Shown: positions 1 through 12,011, numbered from the stretch's first letter. The stretch: DNA of 64,000 nucleotides from Maniola hyperantus (GCF_902806685.2 NC_048550.1:3391383-3455382), one strand, 5' to 3'. Numbers and translations: made by a program. Notes: a model not told the origin generated them from the sequence alone.

Positions 1-10
1 GCAGTTTTCT

Positions 11-155
11 GTCATTACTATGAGGTCTCATAGTACATTCCAACGCAGTGTAGATTCCACCAATCAGATTACTGTATCACATCAATTTTCAATAATCTGA
101 TTGGTGGAATCTACACTGTGCGTTCTAGCGTTCTGTGAGACCATATAGTTATGAC
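11..155. repeat. Imperfect palindrome / foldback element
   Basis: An inner pair of arms (44-71 and 93-122) is almost perfectly complementary, differing by a 2-base insertion. Outer arms (11-32 and 134-155) continue the pairing around GGTCTCA/TGAGACC. The whole stretch can fold into one long hairpin. It lies in the intron upstream of the first RNF25 exon seen here. It is probably a small non-autonomous DNA transposon; no family assigned. Confidence 0.7.
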
Positions 156-375
156 TAGCTTATGCTCGCGACTTCGTCCGCGTGGACTATAAAAATTTCA
201 AATGCCTGTTTTACCTCCGTAGGGGTTGAATTTTCAAAAATCCTTTCTTAGCAGACATCTATGTCATAATAGTTATCTGCATGCCAAATTTCAGCACTAA
301 ACGTCCAGTAGTTTCAGCTGTGCATTGATAGAACAGTCAGTCAGTCAGTCAGCTTTTTCTTTTATATATATAGAT
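152..375 (-). mobile_element. Helitron-like non-autonomous repeat
   Basis: Reverse copy of a dispersed lepidopteran repeat. On the minus strand it starts near TATATATAAAAGAAAAAGC, carries (CTGA)n, the words GGCATGCAGATA and CGCGGACGAAGTCGCGAGCATAAG, and ends at CTAGT. The CTAG(T) terminus and lack of inverted repeats suggest a Helitron, by inference. Related copies: 15250-15449, 27404-27641, 58895-59127. Confidence 0.6.
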
Positions 376-432
376 TGTGAATATGGGTGAAAAATTCCTA
401 TATCACAAGTCTATACAAGGTATTTCTTACAG

Positions 433-3400
433 ATTGTCCGTGAGTTCCTCACTCAGTGCAACCTGCCCAGCGGGCAATGTGTGATCTGCCTTCACAACTT
501 TGTGAACGGGGATGTATTTATCAAAACGCCATGCTATCACCACTTCCATAGCCACTGCCTCTCCAAACACCTGATCAATAGCAACAAATACTATAATGAA
601 GAAATGGAGAAACTTCCCAACTGGCAGCGTGCACAGGCCAAGCCTTACCAGGTGAGCTAGTGTATAAGCCGTATAGTTTGAACAGATCACATCCAGAATC
701 ACTTCCTCTACAGCAACAAATACTAAAATGAAGATTTTTTTTCTGAATTTTTTGGGATCTTTTAATCATTATAATAAACTATAATGAAGATATGGAGAAA
801 CTTCCCTACTGGCAGCGTGCACACTAGAGGCCAAGTCTTATCAGGTGAGCTAGTGTATAGGCTGTATAGTTTGAACAGAACTGATCTGCTAGTTTGAACA
901 GATCACATCCAGAATCACTTCCTCAACAGCAACAAATACAATGATGAAGAGATGGAGAAACTAATTAATTGGAGAAATGTCCAAATGCAGCATGCACGAT
1001 CAGTCTGCATCATAGCTAGGTTGAGTGGTTACATCTAAACCACTTCCACACTGCCTGTCAAATCAATTTTCTTACATGAAACCATAAAAAAGTAGGAAAT
1101 TTACTTTGACTACATCGAAAATAAATTATTCTTCAGTGATTTTTAAATAAAGGGTCTTCCAAAATACGTAAAATCCACGTGCTTTGATAGGTTTAACTAA
1201 AAAAGTACGTGATTATGATGTATATTTCAGTAATGCCAGCATGGTAGACTATGGCCAAAACTCTTCTCATTCTGAGAGGAGACCCGTGCTCTGTAGGGAG
1301 CCGGCGATAGGTTGATCATGATGTAGTCAAATACCCAATTTGTGCTAAGGCATCAGCTAGTGCTTTACAAATCCATATTACTGTAATGATAAGACTGCAT
1401 CCTGCTGTTCCAGCAAACCTGCCCGGTGTGTCGCTGCGTGATCTCGTTTGATGTGAAGAAGCTAGAGCAGGCCCCGCCGCCCGTCGACTCCGTTAACGCT
1501 CCGCCCTTCCGGCTAACTGAAGATCTAAAGGTATTACCTCCTTAATACAAAAAAAACTTGATGATACCCGTGACTTTATCTGCATGGATTTAGACTTTTT
1601 ATTCTCTTGGAAACATTTCTTGTAACTTTTTTCGGGGCTAAAAGTAGTGTAGAGGTGCAACCTCTACCGTTACTTGGCTGGCAGCTATTAGGAAAACTTC
1701 GCAGCTGCCACACAACAATATTCAAATTTGGAACGCAGTGGAGAGTCCTCCTGGTCACGCACGTTACAAGATTCCACATTCCCTATCATCCGCTCGTCAC
1801 GTCAACATCTTCTACCACTGTATTATATAAGGCTCGCGAGCCAGTCTGTATTGTACATAACATATCAATTGTAAAGTGTAAAATAAACATCATTATTATG
1901 TATAGCTGGTTCTTCATTGCATCAACCCTTCAGCTTACTTAAGCTTCAGCAGATAGGTATGCCCACTTATCCAATGCAAGCTATCTCGAAAAAACTTTGT
2001 AGCTTGATTTTGACAAAAGGTACAGTTTCGTCAAAATCAAGCATTCGGGTTTTCCGGTAAAAAAATTACCTTAAAACGTATTTTTTTGTAACCTGTTGAT
2101 AGTCCTTTTAAATAAATAAATAAAAAATAAGGATGAAAAGAACAAGAATACTTCTGAGCTCTGCGTTCTAGGCCCTCCAGGCGCGTATGGCGGCGCAGTT
2201 GGCGCGGCAGATCGCTCGCGGCGGCGTTGTAGGCACAGGGGATGACGGCCCGCCGCTACTGACCATCAGCACGGCAGCCGACAAAGAGGTAACTAAAGTG
2301 AAAGGGTGATACCAGACCAAACCAAAAATTTAGAAATTATGAAATTCCAAACCCCAGCCGGGAATCGAACCCGGGATCTCCCACAGTTAAGACAACTGAG
2401 CTTACCACTGCACCATAGGAAAGTTGTCAAAGTAGTATATAGGGCCCTTTCTGTTACGAAAACCCATACAAATGATAGAGACAAAAATCTCAGTGGGTGT
2501 TAACCATTTTGAGTCACCAATCAATCACAAACATGTTTTCAAAAAACATTCGAAATTCAATGTGAAACGAAAACACAGTTTCGTTTGTGATTGGTAATGT
2601 GTGTTGTTATGACTCAATACTTGTCCCTGTAAGCTATCTAGACTCTAGCTCATAGGTTTGCAACTAGCGTGGCCCCCTCAGTCCCTCTCGCTCAAGCAGA
2701 TTTTCTTACTTATGAAATGTCATTCCTTCTACACTTGACGTTGTTTTTCAAATACTCACTCTCAGTCTTTTTTCAAATCAATGATGTCGGAGCTCCGACG
2801 TATTTTTTATCAATACGCGGGTCATTTTAGTGATTTCCGGGGTGATGATTACGAAAATGACGAACATTTTCAAATCAAAAATGCTATAATTTACTTCACC
2901 AGGAGGCTAAAGGATCCAGCAGCGGAGCTCAGGCCGCGAAGGTAGAAGCCCGGCCCGGTACCTCTGCCGACGCCGCGCCCGAAGTTGATAAGCAGCCATA
3001 TCGTGGGCCATACCGGTAAGACGTTACAATTTTTAATGCTAGGGTCGCTTCACACTGCCGCGCAAAGTCTTTTATTCAAATTGGCTATCATTGCATACTT
3101 TTGACTGTCTATTGTTAAGTTGAACTCAGCCGGTATTCAGTTCGTCGCGATGTTTTTCTTCACAGTTAAAGCAAGCGATATTTGATTACTTAAAACGCAC
3201 ATAACTCCGAAAAGTTAGATGTGCGGGTCTGAACGTCGAACATCGAAGCCCGACGTCTTAACGACTAGACTATTATTATATTTTTTAGTGTATAAGTGTT
3301 TTACCTACACTTCAAGGATATTACTAAATAATTTTAAATACATATCAAAAATTGCGTAACCGACAGGAATCGAACCTGCATCTTCTGGGTTCGCGCCCGA

Positions 3401-3986
3401 TGCCTTGACCACTCGGCCACGGTCTCGCTTACTGCCAGTGACGAAGTTGGTGATATGTATGTTAACTCAGTACTGAAGCAACTGTTTAATGCCATCTAGT
3501 GCGACACTTTGCAGTTATCGAAACTACTTTCAAAGGCCCATATTACAATGAAGCTCTTTGAACGAGAAATGACATTTACTTTTTACTATATTTTTTATAA
3601 TTTTTTAGTGTTTTACCTACACTTCAAGGATATTACTAAATAATTTTAAATTTTTTAATGCAATTTTTGATATGTATTTAATATTATTTAGACTATTATT
3701 ATTTATTGAGTCTTAACCGCGACGCGTGCGCGAACTGACTCCCTTGACAAAGGACCCCGGATGGGTGCGAAAGTAGTCGGGCCAGCGTCGACTAAATACG
3801 TGAGTATAGCCGTTGAGAGATATTATATATAATAGAAATCACTCACGATAGTTTAAACGCTAAAATAGACTAGGCTGTCATCGGTTTTCAAGGCTACTTA
3901 TTGTTCATAACACAAGTGTTTATTGTCGCAGCGGCTTCAACCGCCGCGGCAAGCCGGGCCGCCGGGGCCGCGGCGGCGCGCGGTGA
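433..3986 (+). CDS. RNF25: RNF25-like RING-H2 E3 ubiquitin ligase, 3' part
   Basis: Five exons: 433-651, 1414-1530, 2172-2288, 2903-3015, 3932-3986. All have GT/AG borders and matching phases, giving the last 206 residues with TGA at 3984-3986. Exon 1 opens the RING-H2 finger (QCVICLHNF, then PCYHHFHSHC) and exon 2 closes it with CPVCRCVISFD. The spacing between the halves and the following KKLEQAPPP region fit RNF25 (AO7). In that family an N-terminal RWD domain precedes the RING; it would lie upstream of the window. RNF25 is an E2-binding ubiquitin ligase, reported in NF-kB signalling and in ribosome and replication-stress ubiquitination. The low-complexity tail ends in Arg/Gly repeats (RRGKPGRRGRGGAR). 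The 5' exons are missing because the window starts inside the gene. The assignment rests on remembered family sequence. Confidence 0.85.
682..975 (+). pseudogene. Decayed tandem copies of RNF25 exon end
   Basis: About 130 bp covering the end of the 433-651 exon, its donor site and the first intron bases recur twice downstream. One copy (about 780-890) keeps GGAGAAACTTCC and CAGGTGAGCTAGTGTATA but has small insertions that shift the frame. Another (about 893-975) keeps AGCAACAAATACAATGATGAA and then loses similarity. Neither has a usable acceptor with an open frame, so these look like relics of local exon duplication. Confidence 0.75.
1115..1322 (+). repeat. Dispersed repeat plus SINE tail
   Basis: Positions 1115-1240 match a repeat also found at 9998-10160 and 60530-60775 (shared word GGTCTTCCAAAATACGTAAA). 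Positions 1240-1322 match the 3' tail of the tRNA-derived SINE seen complete elsewhere (TCTCATTCTGAGAGGAGACC, then GGTTGATCATGATG). Confidence 0.65.
2325..2425 (-). repeat. tRNA-derived SINE head fragment
   Basis: On the minus strand a B box (GGTTCGATTCC) follows an A-box-like GCAGTGGTAAGC, as in a pol III tRNA-type promoter. The acceptor stem does not pair, so it is not a tRNA gene. It matches the heads at 35810-35885 (-) and 42967-43045 (+). It sits in the RNF25 intron after exon 3 of this window. Confidence 0.7.
3150..3700 (-). repeat. Composite of tRNA-like SINE fragments
   Basis: Positions 3150-3285 are a minus-strand piece of the common SINE (AAAACGCACATAACTCCGAA). Positions 3290-3430 hold a second tRNA-like unit with the A-box motif GTGGCCGAGTGG and B-box motif GGTTCGATTCC on the minus strand. 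The block TTACCTACACTTCAAGGATA is present twice (about 3300 and 3610), showing a tandem or nested insertion. All of this lies in the last RNF25 intron. Confidence 0.65.
3712..3870 (+). mobile_element. Penelope-like element terminal fragment
   Basis: It shares GGACCCC-ATGGGTGCGAAA, AGTCGGGC, GTCGACTA and ACGTGAGTA with the 3' part of the GIY-YIG-bearing element at 61776-62425. It ends with the inverse of the AGCGTTTAAACTA-CGTGAGTGATTT terminus that opens that element. The same piece occurs inverted at 34855-35017. It is a 3'-end relic in the last RNF25 intron. Confidence 0.7.
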
Positions 3987-4970
3987 CCCGGCTGCCGCGT
4001 CCGCTCGCCGCCCGCCGCCTAGCGCCCGCGCACACTCCACACGCACACTCCCCCGGGCCCCAACACGCCACTGTCACTGTCTGAGCCGTCTCCCTCGCAC
4101 GTAGGTTGCGAGAGAGAGACGCAACATACCCCACTTGACGAACTGAACGATACCTATTTCCTTCTACCATTACATAAAGGCCTGAAAAAGACGCAACATA
4201 CCCCACTTGACGAAATTAACGATACCCGTTTTCCATTATCGTTCGAACTTTTGCATAAAGCTATATGCGTGACTGAGACTTCTCTATCAGACATAGGGCT
4301 CGTGAGAGAGACGATTCACGAAGTTCACGACAACTTTTCCGACTTTTTAACTTTTTATTCTATCGCAGACTTCAAGGTTGCAGTCTGTCCAAATCAATAT
4401 AATAGTAAACAGATTAAAAATGTAAATTCTATTATAGACTATTACAAATTTGGACTCCTTAAAGGTCACTCATATTTAAATCAAACTAACAAAACATACA
4501 ATCTTTCTACCACCGTCGAAAAATCCAATTCTAGATCACGACAGACTAAAAATGGAACATTCATGTCCAGGATTTTCGAAAACATTACTGTGAAAAGCTT
4601 TAGTAAAACTAAACAACATAAGACTTTCGAAAACAAACGCACATATATTGTCCAAGGTTCTATACCAATATTATTCCCACTTTTTATAAAGTATAATATT
4701 ATATTTGAATTTGTGGGATCGACGTTCATATTATATTTATATTATATTGCGACATATTATATAAAAACAGGGTCCTTTTTTATGTTGACTACATCGAGAC
4801 TGACGATTTACCCTAGTTCACTATACGTACGTAGTTATTTTATTGCCAAAAATATTATACCATACCATATACTGTATACCTCCTATTAAAGCAAAGTATT
4901 GATTTGCTTTTTTTAGAATATACCGCTTTCTTTAATTGCGTTTCAATAAATATATAATCCAACTTAAAAA
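3987..4970 (+). other. RNF25 3' UTR with 80-bp direct duplication
   Basis: This stretch runs from the stop codon to the poly(A) signal AATAAA at 4945-4950. The words GACGCAACATACCCCACTTG and ACGATACC are repeated about 73 bp apart (4117-4158 and 4190-4227), a local duplication. A 212-codon open frame (4251-4889) has AT-driven composition and no recognisable domain, so I read it as chance within the UTR. Confidence 0.5.
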
Positions 4971-7900
4971 TAAGTATTACTTTTAAATTATAATATTAGT
5001 ATAGTTTTCATAATTTATATTTAAAAGATAATATCGATGGATTACTTCAAAATTGCAGTAACTACACAATTTTGTCGATTTTACAGACGAGCTGTTTAGA
5101 GTTCAGATTATGACTAGCACAAAAATAGTACACTGTATTGACTCACTGTATGCAAACTCAAATTATTTATTCAGCATAGGTAAAATTTTACGCTTACTGA
5201 TGGTCAAAATTGTTAATTTGTAAGATGATATGGTGCTGATAAATTAATACGTACTTAAAACTAAAGCTACGAGGGTTCAAATTATGTAATCTATTTATTC
5301 TCGTTAAAGAAAATTATCTACTATTTTTGTGTTACTCATAATATGGACTTTAAATAGCTCTCCTGTAAATCGACAATTGTGTAGTTACTAGTTGTGCAAT
5401 AATTGTGAACCACACCATCGATAATATATATAAAATGCACAACTAATTATAATACTTAAGTCTAGTAATTTATGAAATACTTTCCTCCATTCCCTCAATT
5501 ACAAAATATTATGTTCGACATTCATATTTTTTTAAACTGCCTACATATAATTTTCCATATCTCTTTTAATTCGTAATATATGTTACCTCCCTACCTATAC
5601 TAAAATTCGATACCACAAAGCAAAATATAATTTTGATACAAACAACCCCTCAAGCGTTTGTCAGTCTTGTAAGAAGCATTCTAAAAAAATAATAAAAAAT
5701 GTAAAAAAAAAGTTGCGAGTTACAAGATGGACGCACGCTTCGCTCAGTTCGCTCAACGGTGACAGTTGTTAATTTGGACTTGCCATGGAAGACGGTGGGG
5801 CGGCACAAAAATCCTCTTTTTAATTATTATAGCTTAGGACCGGATGGTAAATTTTTAGAAGGTGCTTGTTAAAGTAAAGTTTATTATATGGTTCTTCCAC
5901 GCTGCCTACTTCTACTGAGTGTGATAACCTAGAGTCTTGTCCGTAGTGAGTCCAAGATAATATGGGGGCTACTTTAATCGCAGCGATCGATACCGGCACG
6001 CACCAACCTGGCGGTACCGGAAATCCTGGTTCTTTGTGCAAGTGGCCTTAATCTTTTAGGTATGAACATCAACTTATCCACCACACAACATAACATGGCA
6101 AGTAACAAATGTTGTAAAGCTTTGTTTATTTTTTACATTTATTAAATAAATTACCGAACAAGTTTTCAAATGAAACCTGTTAGTTCCCGGCAGATTTGTT
6201 TGCTAATCCCATTACATTGGATATTGGAATTCAATACGAAATGGCTAAATCTAGTTTATCATATTCAGTAATGTAGTTGAAAATAGAAACTCAGTTTTTA
6301 TCAAGCATCTCCTGAAACTATTCCACTGTCTCTAGGTCATTTATTAGTCTTTCAATAATGTACTCTTAGTGTTAAAAAATACGATTCTGTGACAATTCTA
6401 GTCAACTCTTTAGATTCCGCGTACTGTATGTTGTATTAAATGATTACTCTAAGTGTCAAAATGTTTGTATTTAAAGCTAAGGGTTGATTTCTTTATTTGG
6501 TACTTGTAATTGCCGTCAAACAGAAAAATCGGGTGTTGTTTGTCACACGTTTTTAAAGGTATACATTTAACAATATATCTTATGTTACTGATTTTATGTC
6601 TATTATTTTCTATGCGGCGATAATTTTTAACAAAAATAAATAATTATGTACCAATGAAAAAATCGGCCCTTAAGGTTTTCGCACACTAAATAGAATCGTT
6701 CTATGAGCCGAAAGTAGACCGCTACTGTACTGACTAAAGACAATTTTCTGACGAGGTCTGTGGCGTTGCCTACTTAACTATTCATCCGAATAAATTAATT
6801 TATACTCTGTTTATGCCTGATGGCCTCCGCATTCCTACCCACTTTTGCAGGGTCATATTTCTGAGGTCCGACTGTAATATTTTGATTCTCTTTCGTCCAC
6901 ACACATTTATTACAGGTATTCCCGTTGGTCCCTGAATTGACAAAATTCACGATCTGGGGGCCAAGGAATAAAGTAAAAGAATGTTGCGAAAGAATTGTTT
7001 AAAAAACATGTTTTCTTGTTAGACGTCATTGTCACGACTTGCGGTCATAGCGCGTTTCTATGATATTTTTGGAATTTATGCTACTTACAGCTATCAGTTC
7101 TGCTTTGGGAATAACGATCTTTTTCTACATCATACTGTTAATAAATAATTTATTAACGAAATCTAGAAGAAAGGCTACATCAATATCGTTTAATGTGGTC
7201 TTTGTTTTTAGCTTATCGCCTATTCTCTGCGCCGCACGCCACTAATTTTAGAATTCTTAGTATAAAATCCGCTCACCAAATTCAGCGGTTTCGCTGTGTT
7301 CGGCGCAGTGATATGCGATGCGCTTTACTTGATATTAACTTTTATTCATATTTGTGTCTTAATATAGTTTCGGATAGTCTATTTTTAAAACTACTTTCGC
7401 TTCAAATATAATTATTTTTAGATACTAATTTTATTGGTATTATTTATATAAAACGTGTACAATATTTTAAAATAATATTATTTAATTTGATATTTTGTGT
7501 GAAAAGATAGCTGGGCTATGGCAATGGCAATTTCTTGAATATTTTTAATTATTTTAATGTAAGTAAGTAGGTCTTTTTTGAATCTTCTTATAAATCTTAG
7601 ATAATACTTATTAGTCGGTAATAAACCGTAGGTATAATAATAGTCTTAGGAAAAGCTTCTTAACAGATTGTTTTAAGCGTTTAATCCGATTCAAAATTTA
7701 TATGAAGCAATAATTGAAATATCTGATGAATTGTTTTTACGGTATAAAGCACCTTTAATAAATTCTTCACTAAGCGTGGTCTATATATGTTTTTTTAAAC
7801 TAGGACAGTATGGAGAAATCCAAAACCATAGGAGATAATGCGCATTTTCAGGTCATTTTTGTGATAACAATTTTGGCATAATTATTAAATTTGGTCAATC

Positions 7901-8340
7901 GTGAGTTTTTCATTAAAAATTAATGAAATTGACTAAATTTTTTTAAAAATATATTGCTCAGTTTTACAAAAAGGGTTGCATCGAAAGGAAAAATCGGGAA
8001 GAAAGAAGGTTGGTCAAAAATTAAATGATTTACTGTCCCAGTTAAAAAAAAACACATACCTATCGGCTTGATTAGCGAGCAAAATTCTTGCCTTTTCAAC
8101 ATGCAGCAAATTCATAATTTAAGTAGGTGTAAGCATTAAAATATTTTAGTATGTAACATTCCATTTTAAGTCATTAAATTCGGTTATACACAAAACTATT
8201 CAACTGAATTAACCAAACTAAAAATGAATGCCATCCACAAAAAGCAAGTGAAGAGTATAATATAACTTTTAGTTCTGACATTTAACGGCTGGATACTGGA
8301 ACATAGTTATTATTTTAGCTCCCTCGAATATTAAGTGAGG
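4971..8340. other. AT-rich intergenic stretch, no gene seen
   Basis: I see no convincing coding region. Short open frames (5820-6041, 7060-7411) lack family similarity and splice context. The DNA is AT-rich, with no recognised transposon except scattered short repeat words. Confidence 0.5.
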
Positions 8341-8347
8341 ATTGTTT

Positions 8348-8803
8348 AACGTTTTTAGGGTTCCGAACCTCAAAAGGAAAAACGGAACCCTTATAGGATC
8401 ACTTTGTTGTCTGTCTGTCTGTCCGTCTGTCTGCCCGTCTGTCTGTCAAGAAACCTACAGGGTACTTCCCGTTGACCTAGAATCATGAAATTTGGCAGGT
8501 AGGTAGATCTTATAGCTGACATTTGGGGAAAAATCTGAAAACCGTGAATTTAGGGTTGCATCACACTAGTATTTAATATTACTAATACACTAGTATTTAC
8601 TAATTAGTATTTTCAATTTTCTAAGTAAGATAACTATATCAAGTGGGGTATCATATGAAAGGTCTTCACCTGTGCATTCTAAAACAGTTTTTTTTTATTT
8701 TTCTGTATCATAGTTGTTGAATTATCCTGCAAAATGTCGAAAAAATACGACTATAGTACGGAACTCTTATTGCGCGAGCCTGACTCGCACTTGTTTGGTG
8801 TTT
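8348..8803 (+). mobile_element. GGGTTCCGTACC-type dispersed repeat
   Basis: It begins GGGTTCCGAACCTCAAAAGG, carries a (CTGT)n microsatellite (about 8405-8450), GAAACCTACAGGGTACTT and ATCATGAAATTTGGCAGG, and ends near GCCTGACTCGCACTTG. Other copies are at 10889-11312, 16386-16600, 25513-25775, 27752-28135 (-) and 54129-54370 (-). It has no coding capacity; the class is not certain (probably a non-autonomous transposon widespread in Lepidoptera). Confidence 0.7.
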
Positions 8804-8815
8804 CATATACCTTTT

Positions 8816-8862
8816 TAATTAACCGACTTCAAAAAAAGGAGGAGGTTCTCAATTCGTCGGAA

Positions 8863-8898
<36 letters not shown>

Positions 8899-9150
8899 TT
8901 TTTATGTATGTTCCCCGATTACTCAAAAACGCCTGGACCGATTTTGAAAATTCTTTTTTTGTTTGAAAGGGTATACTTCAAAGTTGGTCCCATTTCAATT
9001 TGGTGAAGATCTGATGAACATCTTCGAAGATAGATACTGGAACTCCTCAACGGATAAGAGTAAATTGCTCGCGATCAGTGTAATAGCTTAGTAAACAGTA
9101 GATTTTTAACCAGGCGTAGCATAATTCCATGGGGCCACTAAAAATTGTGA
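8816..9150 (+). repeat. AACCGACTTC repeat with 32-base poly-T
   Basis: It starts AACCGACTTCAAAAAAAGGA, includes an uninterrupted T run (8865-8896), then CTGGACCGATTTTGAAAATT, and runs into the foldback element that follows. The short ORF here is a by-product of the homopolymer. Confidence 0.6.
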
Positions 9151-9507
9151 AATAAAAAATTTTTACAAAAAAAATAAAAACCGACTTCGTTACATAAACA
9201 CTAAAAATTGAAAAATAATTTAATTTATTACCGAATATATTATGTATACAAGAGTTAATATAGTTCCATAATAATATTTTTTGGGGTCGGTGCCAATGAG
9301 GTGCCATTGTGGAGTCCCATAAAAATATGAAGTCTAGACGATTCGCGCAGCTAAAGCTAATTGGCACCGGCACCAAAAAGTATTATTATGGAACTATATT
9401 AACTCTTGTATACATAATATATTCGGTAATAAATTAAATTATTTTTCAATTTTTAGTGTTTATGTAACGAAGTCGGTTTTTATTTTTTTTGTAAAAATTT
9501 TTTATTT
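9151..9507. mobile_element. Long-armed foldback transposon
   Basis: Arms of about 145 bp (9151-9295 and 9362-9507) are near-perfect reverse complements. Each includes AAAACCGACTTCGTTACATA and GAGTTAATATAGTTCCATAA or their complements. Only about 65 bp separates them. No transposase ORF is present. Confidence 0.85.
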
Positions 9508-9694
9508 GTATACTATAATGACCCGCACGATTCTACGAGTTGCCCGCTGGTGCAGCGGGACCCGCAATCAACCGCGCGCTCCGCGGGGAAAAATCGCGTC
9601 GTGTTGCTATCTACATTTCCATCTACTTCGAGTTTGTACGAGTGTTGCGGACCAGCAACCACCGCGGACGCGGGTGAACACCGCTCCGTGAAGT

Positions 9695-9960
9695 CTTAGT
9701 CTGAGATCTTATATATAGCGAACTTTGACTTTGTTCAGACTTAGTTTTAATTAAAACGATTTAGCGTTATATCGCTGACGAAAATCTGTCTCGTTTTAAC
9801 TGAAACAAGCCTGAGTAAAGTCAAGTAGATTTCAGCCTTAGATGTCGCCATAGAGTCCTCAACCTTCCCCCATAGATCCACAATCGCGCTAACGAAGCTT
9901 TCCTCTACAGAGAGCGCTCTATAGTCGACAGTGGTCTGCTAGCGCTAGACTGGCACAAAA
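9695..9960. mobile_element. Foldback MITE and adjoining repeat
   Basis: Positions 9695-9842 are related to the foldback at 59327-59489: a terminal CTGAGATCT and a terminal TTTCAGCCTTA frame a Tc-like AT-rich core. Positions 9843-9960 match, inverted, about 48440-48525 (CGTTAGCGCGATTG, GCGACATCTA). Confidence 0.55.
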
Positions 9961-10482
9961 AAGTGGACACGGGTCCACTGACCCACAATTGGGATGATGC
10001 CTATGTCAAAAATAAATTATTTCTTAGGAATGATTAAATAGATAATCTTCCAAAATTTGTAAAATTCACACTGTTAGTTTTAATTTTGTTAACAATTTTA
10101 AATTATCGATTTATTCATACTGGCTCCCTTACTAAAGCGAGCATATTGACGTTTGATAAAAATTAAAAATGTGTTTGAGGCGATACAATAAGAATTAATA
10201 AAGTAGTACCTACTTAATTTATTTTTGGGATACTTGGAAAATTTAAAGGCAAGCTGTTGAAGTAATAAGAAGTAATAAAATATAGGTGTAGTTAAGTGTC
10301 TACTTCTCTACATAAATGAAATTAATATGTATTTCATAAACATTGTAGGTAAGCTTATAAACCACCGTACGTCAAACGTGTATTCGGTATATTGTCAGTT
10401 TTGCCATTTTATCTATATGTTTAGATGTATTTGATGGATCAATAAACTTACCAAAGACATTCGGTTTTCATTTCATTACTTA

Positions 10483-10769
10483 GGGCGGTTTCAGATTAGC
10501 GTATTTTTTTGCGCGTATACGGTCGTGTCAGCATACGCGCTTACACGCGCGCTACATACGCGCTTCAAAAAACCGGACGCGCGTATACGGGCATATTTCG
10601 GCGTGTACGCTCGAACCGGTGGCCCGGCGGGTGGTGGTCTCTTGCGCTTATAGGAGCTTAAAAGCGCGTCAACGCTCGTACGAGTTGAGCGTGTGCCAAA
10701 AGGCGCGCCTACATGCGCTTCCAAAAACGAGCTCATACGCGCGTATAAAACGCTAGTCTGAAACCGCCC
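10483..10769. mobile_element. PIF/Harbinger-like MITE, TTA target duplication
   Basis: The termini GGGCGGTTTCAGATTAGCG and its near-exact complement are flanked on both sides by TTA (10480-10482 and 10770-10772), the usual 3-bp PIF/Harbinger target duplication. The interior is rich in ACGCGCGTATAC-type words that extend the fold. The open frame inside (10491-10736, minus) is a repeat by-product. Confidence 0.75.
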
Positions 10770-10888
10770 TTAACCCGCAATCCCAATTCCCAATTAGCCT
10801 AAGCTATACACTGACGCGCTTTAAACTTGCGTAGAGGTATGCGTCATGTAAGGTGCCGAAGGAATGCATCCAATAACGCATGCGTCTA

Positions 10889-11312
10889 TTTTTAGGGTTC
10901 CGTACCTCAAAAGGAAAACCGGAACCCTTATAGGATCACTTTGTTGTCTGTCTGTCTGTCAAAAACCTACAGGGTAGTTAGTTCCTGGGGACCTAGAATC
11001 ACAAAATTTGGCAGGTTAGTAGGTCTTATAGCAGACATAAGGGGAAAAATCTGAAAACCGTGAATTTGTGGTTACATCACAAGAAAAAAAATATGTGGTA
11101 ATGAACAATTATTGCTATTTTCGACTTTCAAAGTAAGATTGCTGTACCAAGTGGTATCATATGAAAGGGCTTTACCTGTACATTCTAAAACAGATTTTTA
11201 TTTATTTTTAGGCGTAGGTAATAGTTTTTAATTTATCTTGCAAAATATTGATAAAATACGATTGTAGTACGGAACTCTCAATGCGCGAGTCTGACTCGCA
11301 CTTGGCCGGTAT
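10889..11312 (+). mobile_element. GGGTTCCGTACC-type dispersed repeat
   Basis: Same family as 8348-8803: GGGTTCCGTACCTCAAAAGG at the start, (CTGT)n, AAACCTACAGGGTAGTTAGT, and an end near GAGTCTGACTCGCACTTGGC. Confidence 0.7.
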
Positions 11313-12011
11313 TTACATTAAAGTGTTGCGTGTGCGTCACAAACGAAGAAAAGAGTTCGTGCGTGCGTTACTGCGTACACCACAGGGTTTAGATGTACTA
11401 CATGTAGGTATGAGACATGCGCACAGTCATACGTCTGGGTAGTTAACGCATGCGTCTGACGCACCAGTGTAGTTAAACCTCTGGTATACAGTATACTCTA
11501 TCCGCGGAGAAAAGTTAATATAGCGATCTCTCTGTAATCCCATACAAGTGACAGAGATAAAATTCTCAGTGGGCGTTAACCATTTTGAGTTACCAACCTA
11601 CAATGTATGGCACTCTAAAGTATAATGGAACGAAATATAATAAGAGTCATTGACTTATATATTACTTCGTATGGACAGGGTTATTGACCAAACAAAATGG
11701 CACCGACTCATTGCTGCTTTAGCACCAATGCAACCTCAGTGACGTCTGGATTTCAAACGGTTCGTACATTAGTATACAAGAGGTGGCGCTGATTTATTTG
11801 GTTTCTAAGCCTTGAATTTTTTTTTCGCATGACCATATTGTGTCATTTATATCGATGACAAGAGCCCATTTTGTTCCATAGACCGTCATACATTTTGTCT
11901 TCGAAAAATGCTAACTTGTTACTTGATCAATCCGTTGCGGCGTGATTGAAGGACAAACAAACATACTCGCATTTATAATAATGGGCAGTTATAGGCACCT
12001 ACTTATAAGTA

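Noticed and set aside
3360..3430. tRNA-like sequence on the minus strand
   Set aside because: The A and B boxes are present, but the acceptor stem has a mismatch and the anticodon arm does not fold; flanks recur as a dispersed repeat, so it is a SINE head.
4251..4889. 212-codon open frame on the plus strand
   Set aside because: AT-driven composition, no domain, and it lies between the RNF25 stop and its poly(A) signal; most likely 3' UTR.
7060..7411. Two overlapping short frames, one with a hydrophobic stretch
   Set aside because: No start context, no splice partners and no family similarity; hydrophobic codons are expected by chance in AT-rich DNA.
8405..8450. Direct repeats that might suggest a CRISPR-like or satellite array
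   Set aside because: It is a simple (CTGT)n microsatellite inside a dispersed repeat, with no spacers.
10491..10736. 81-codon minus-strand open frame
   Set aside because: It lies completely within a palindromic MITE and is made of its repeated ACGCGCGTA words.
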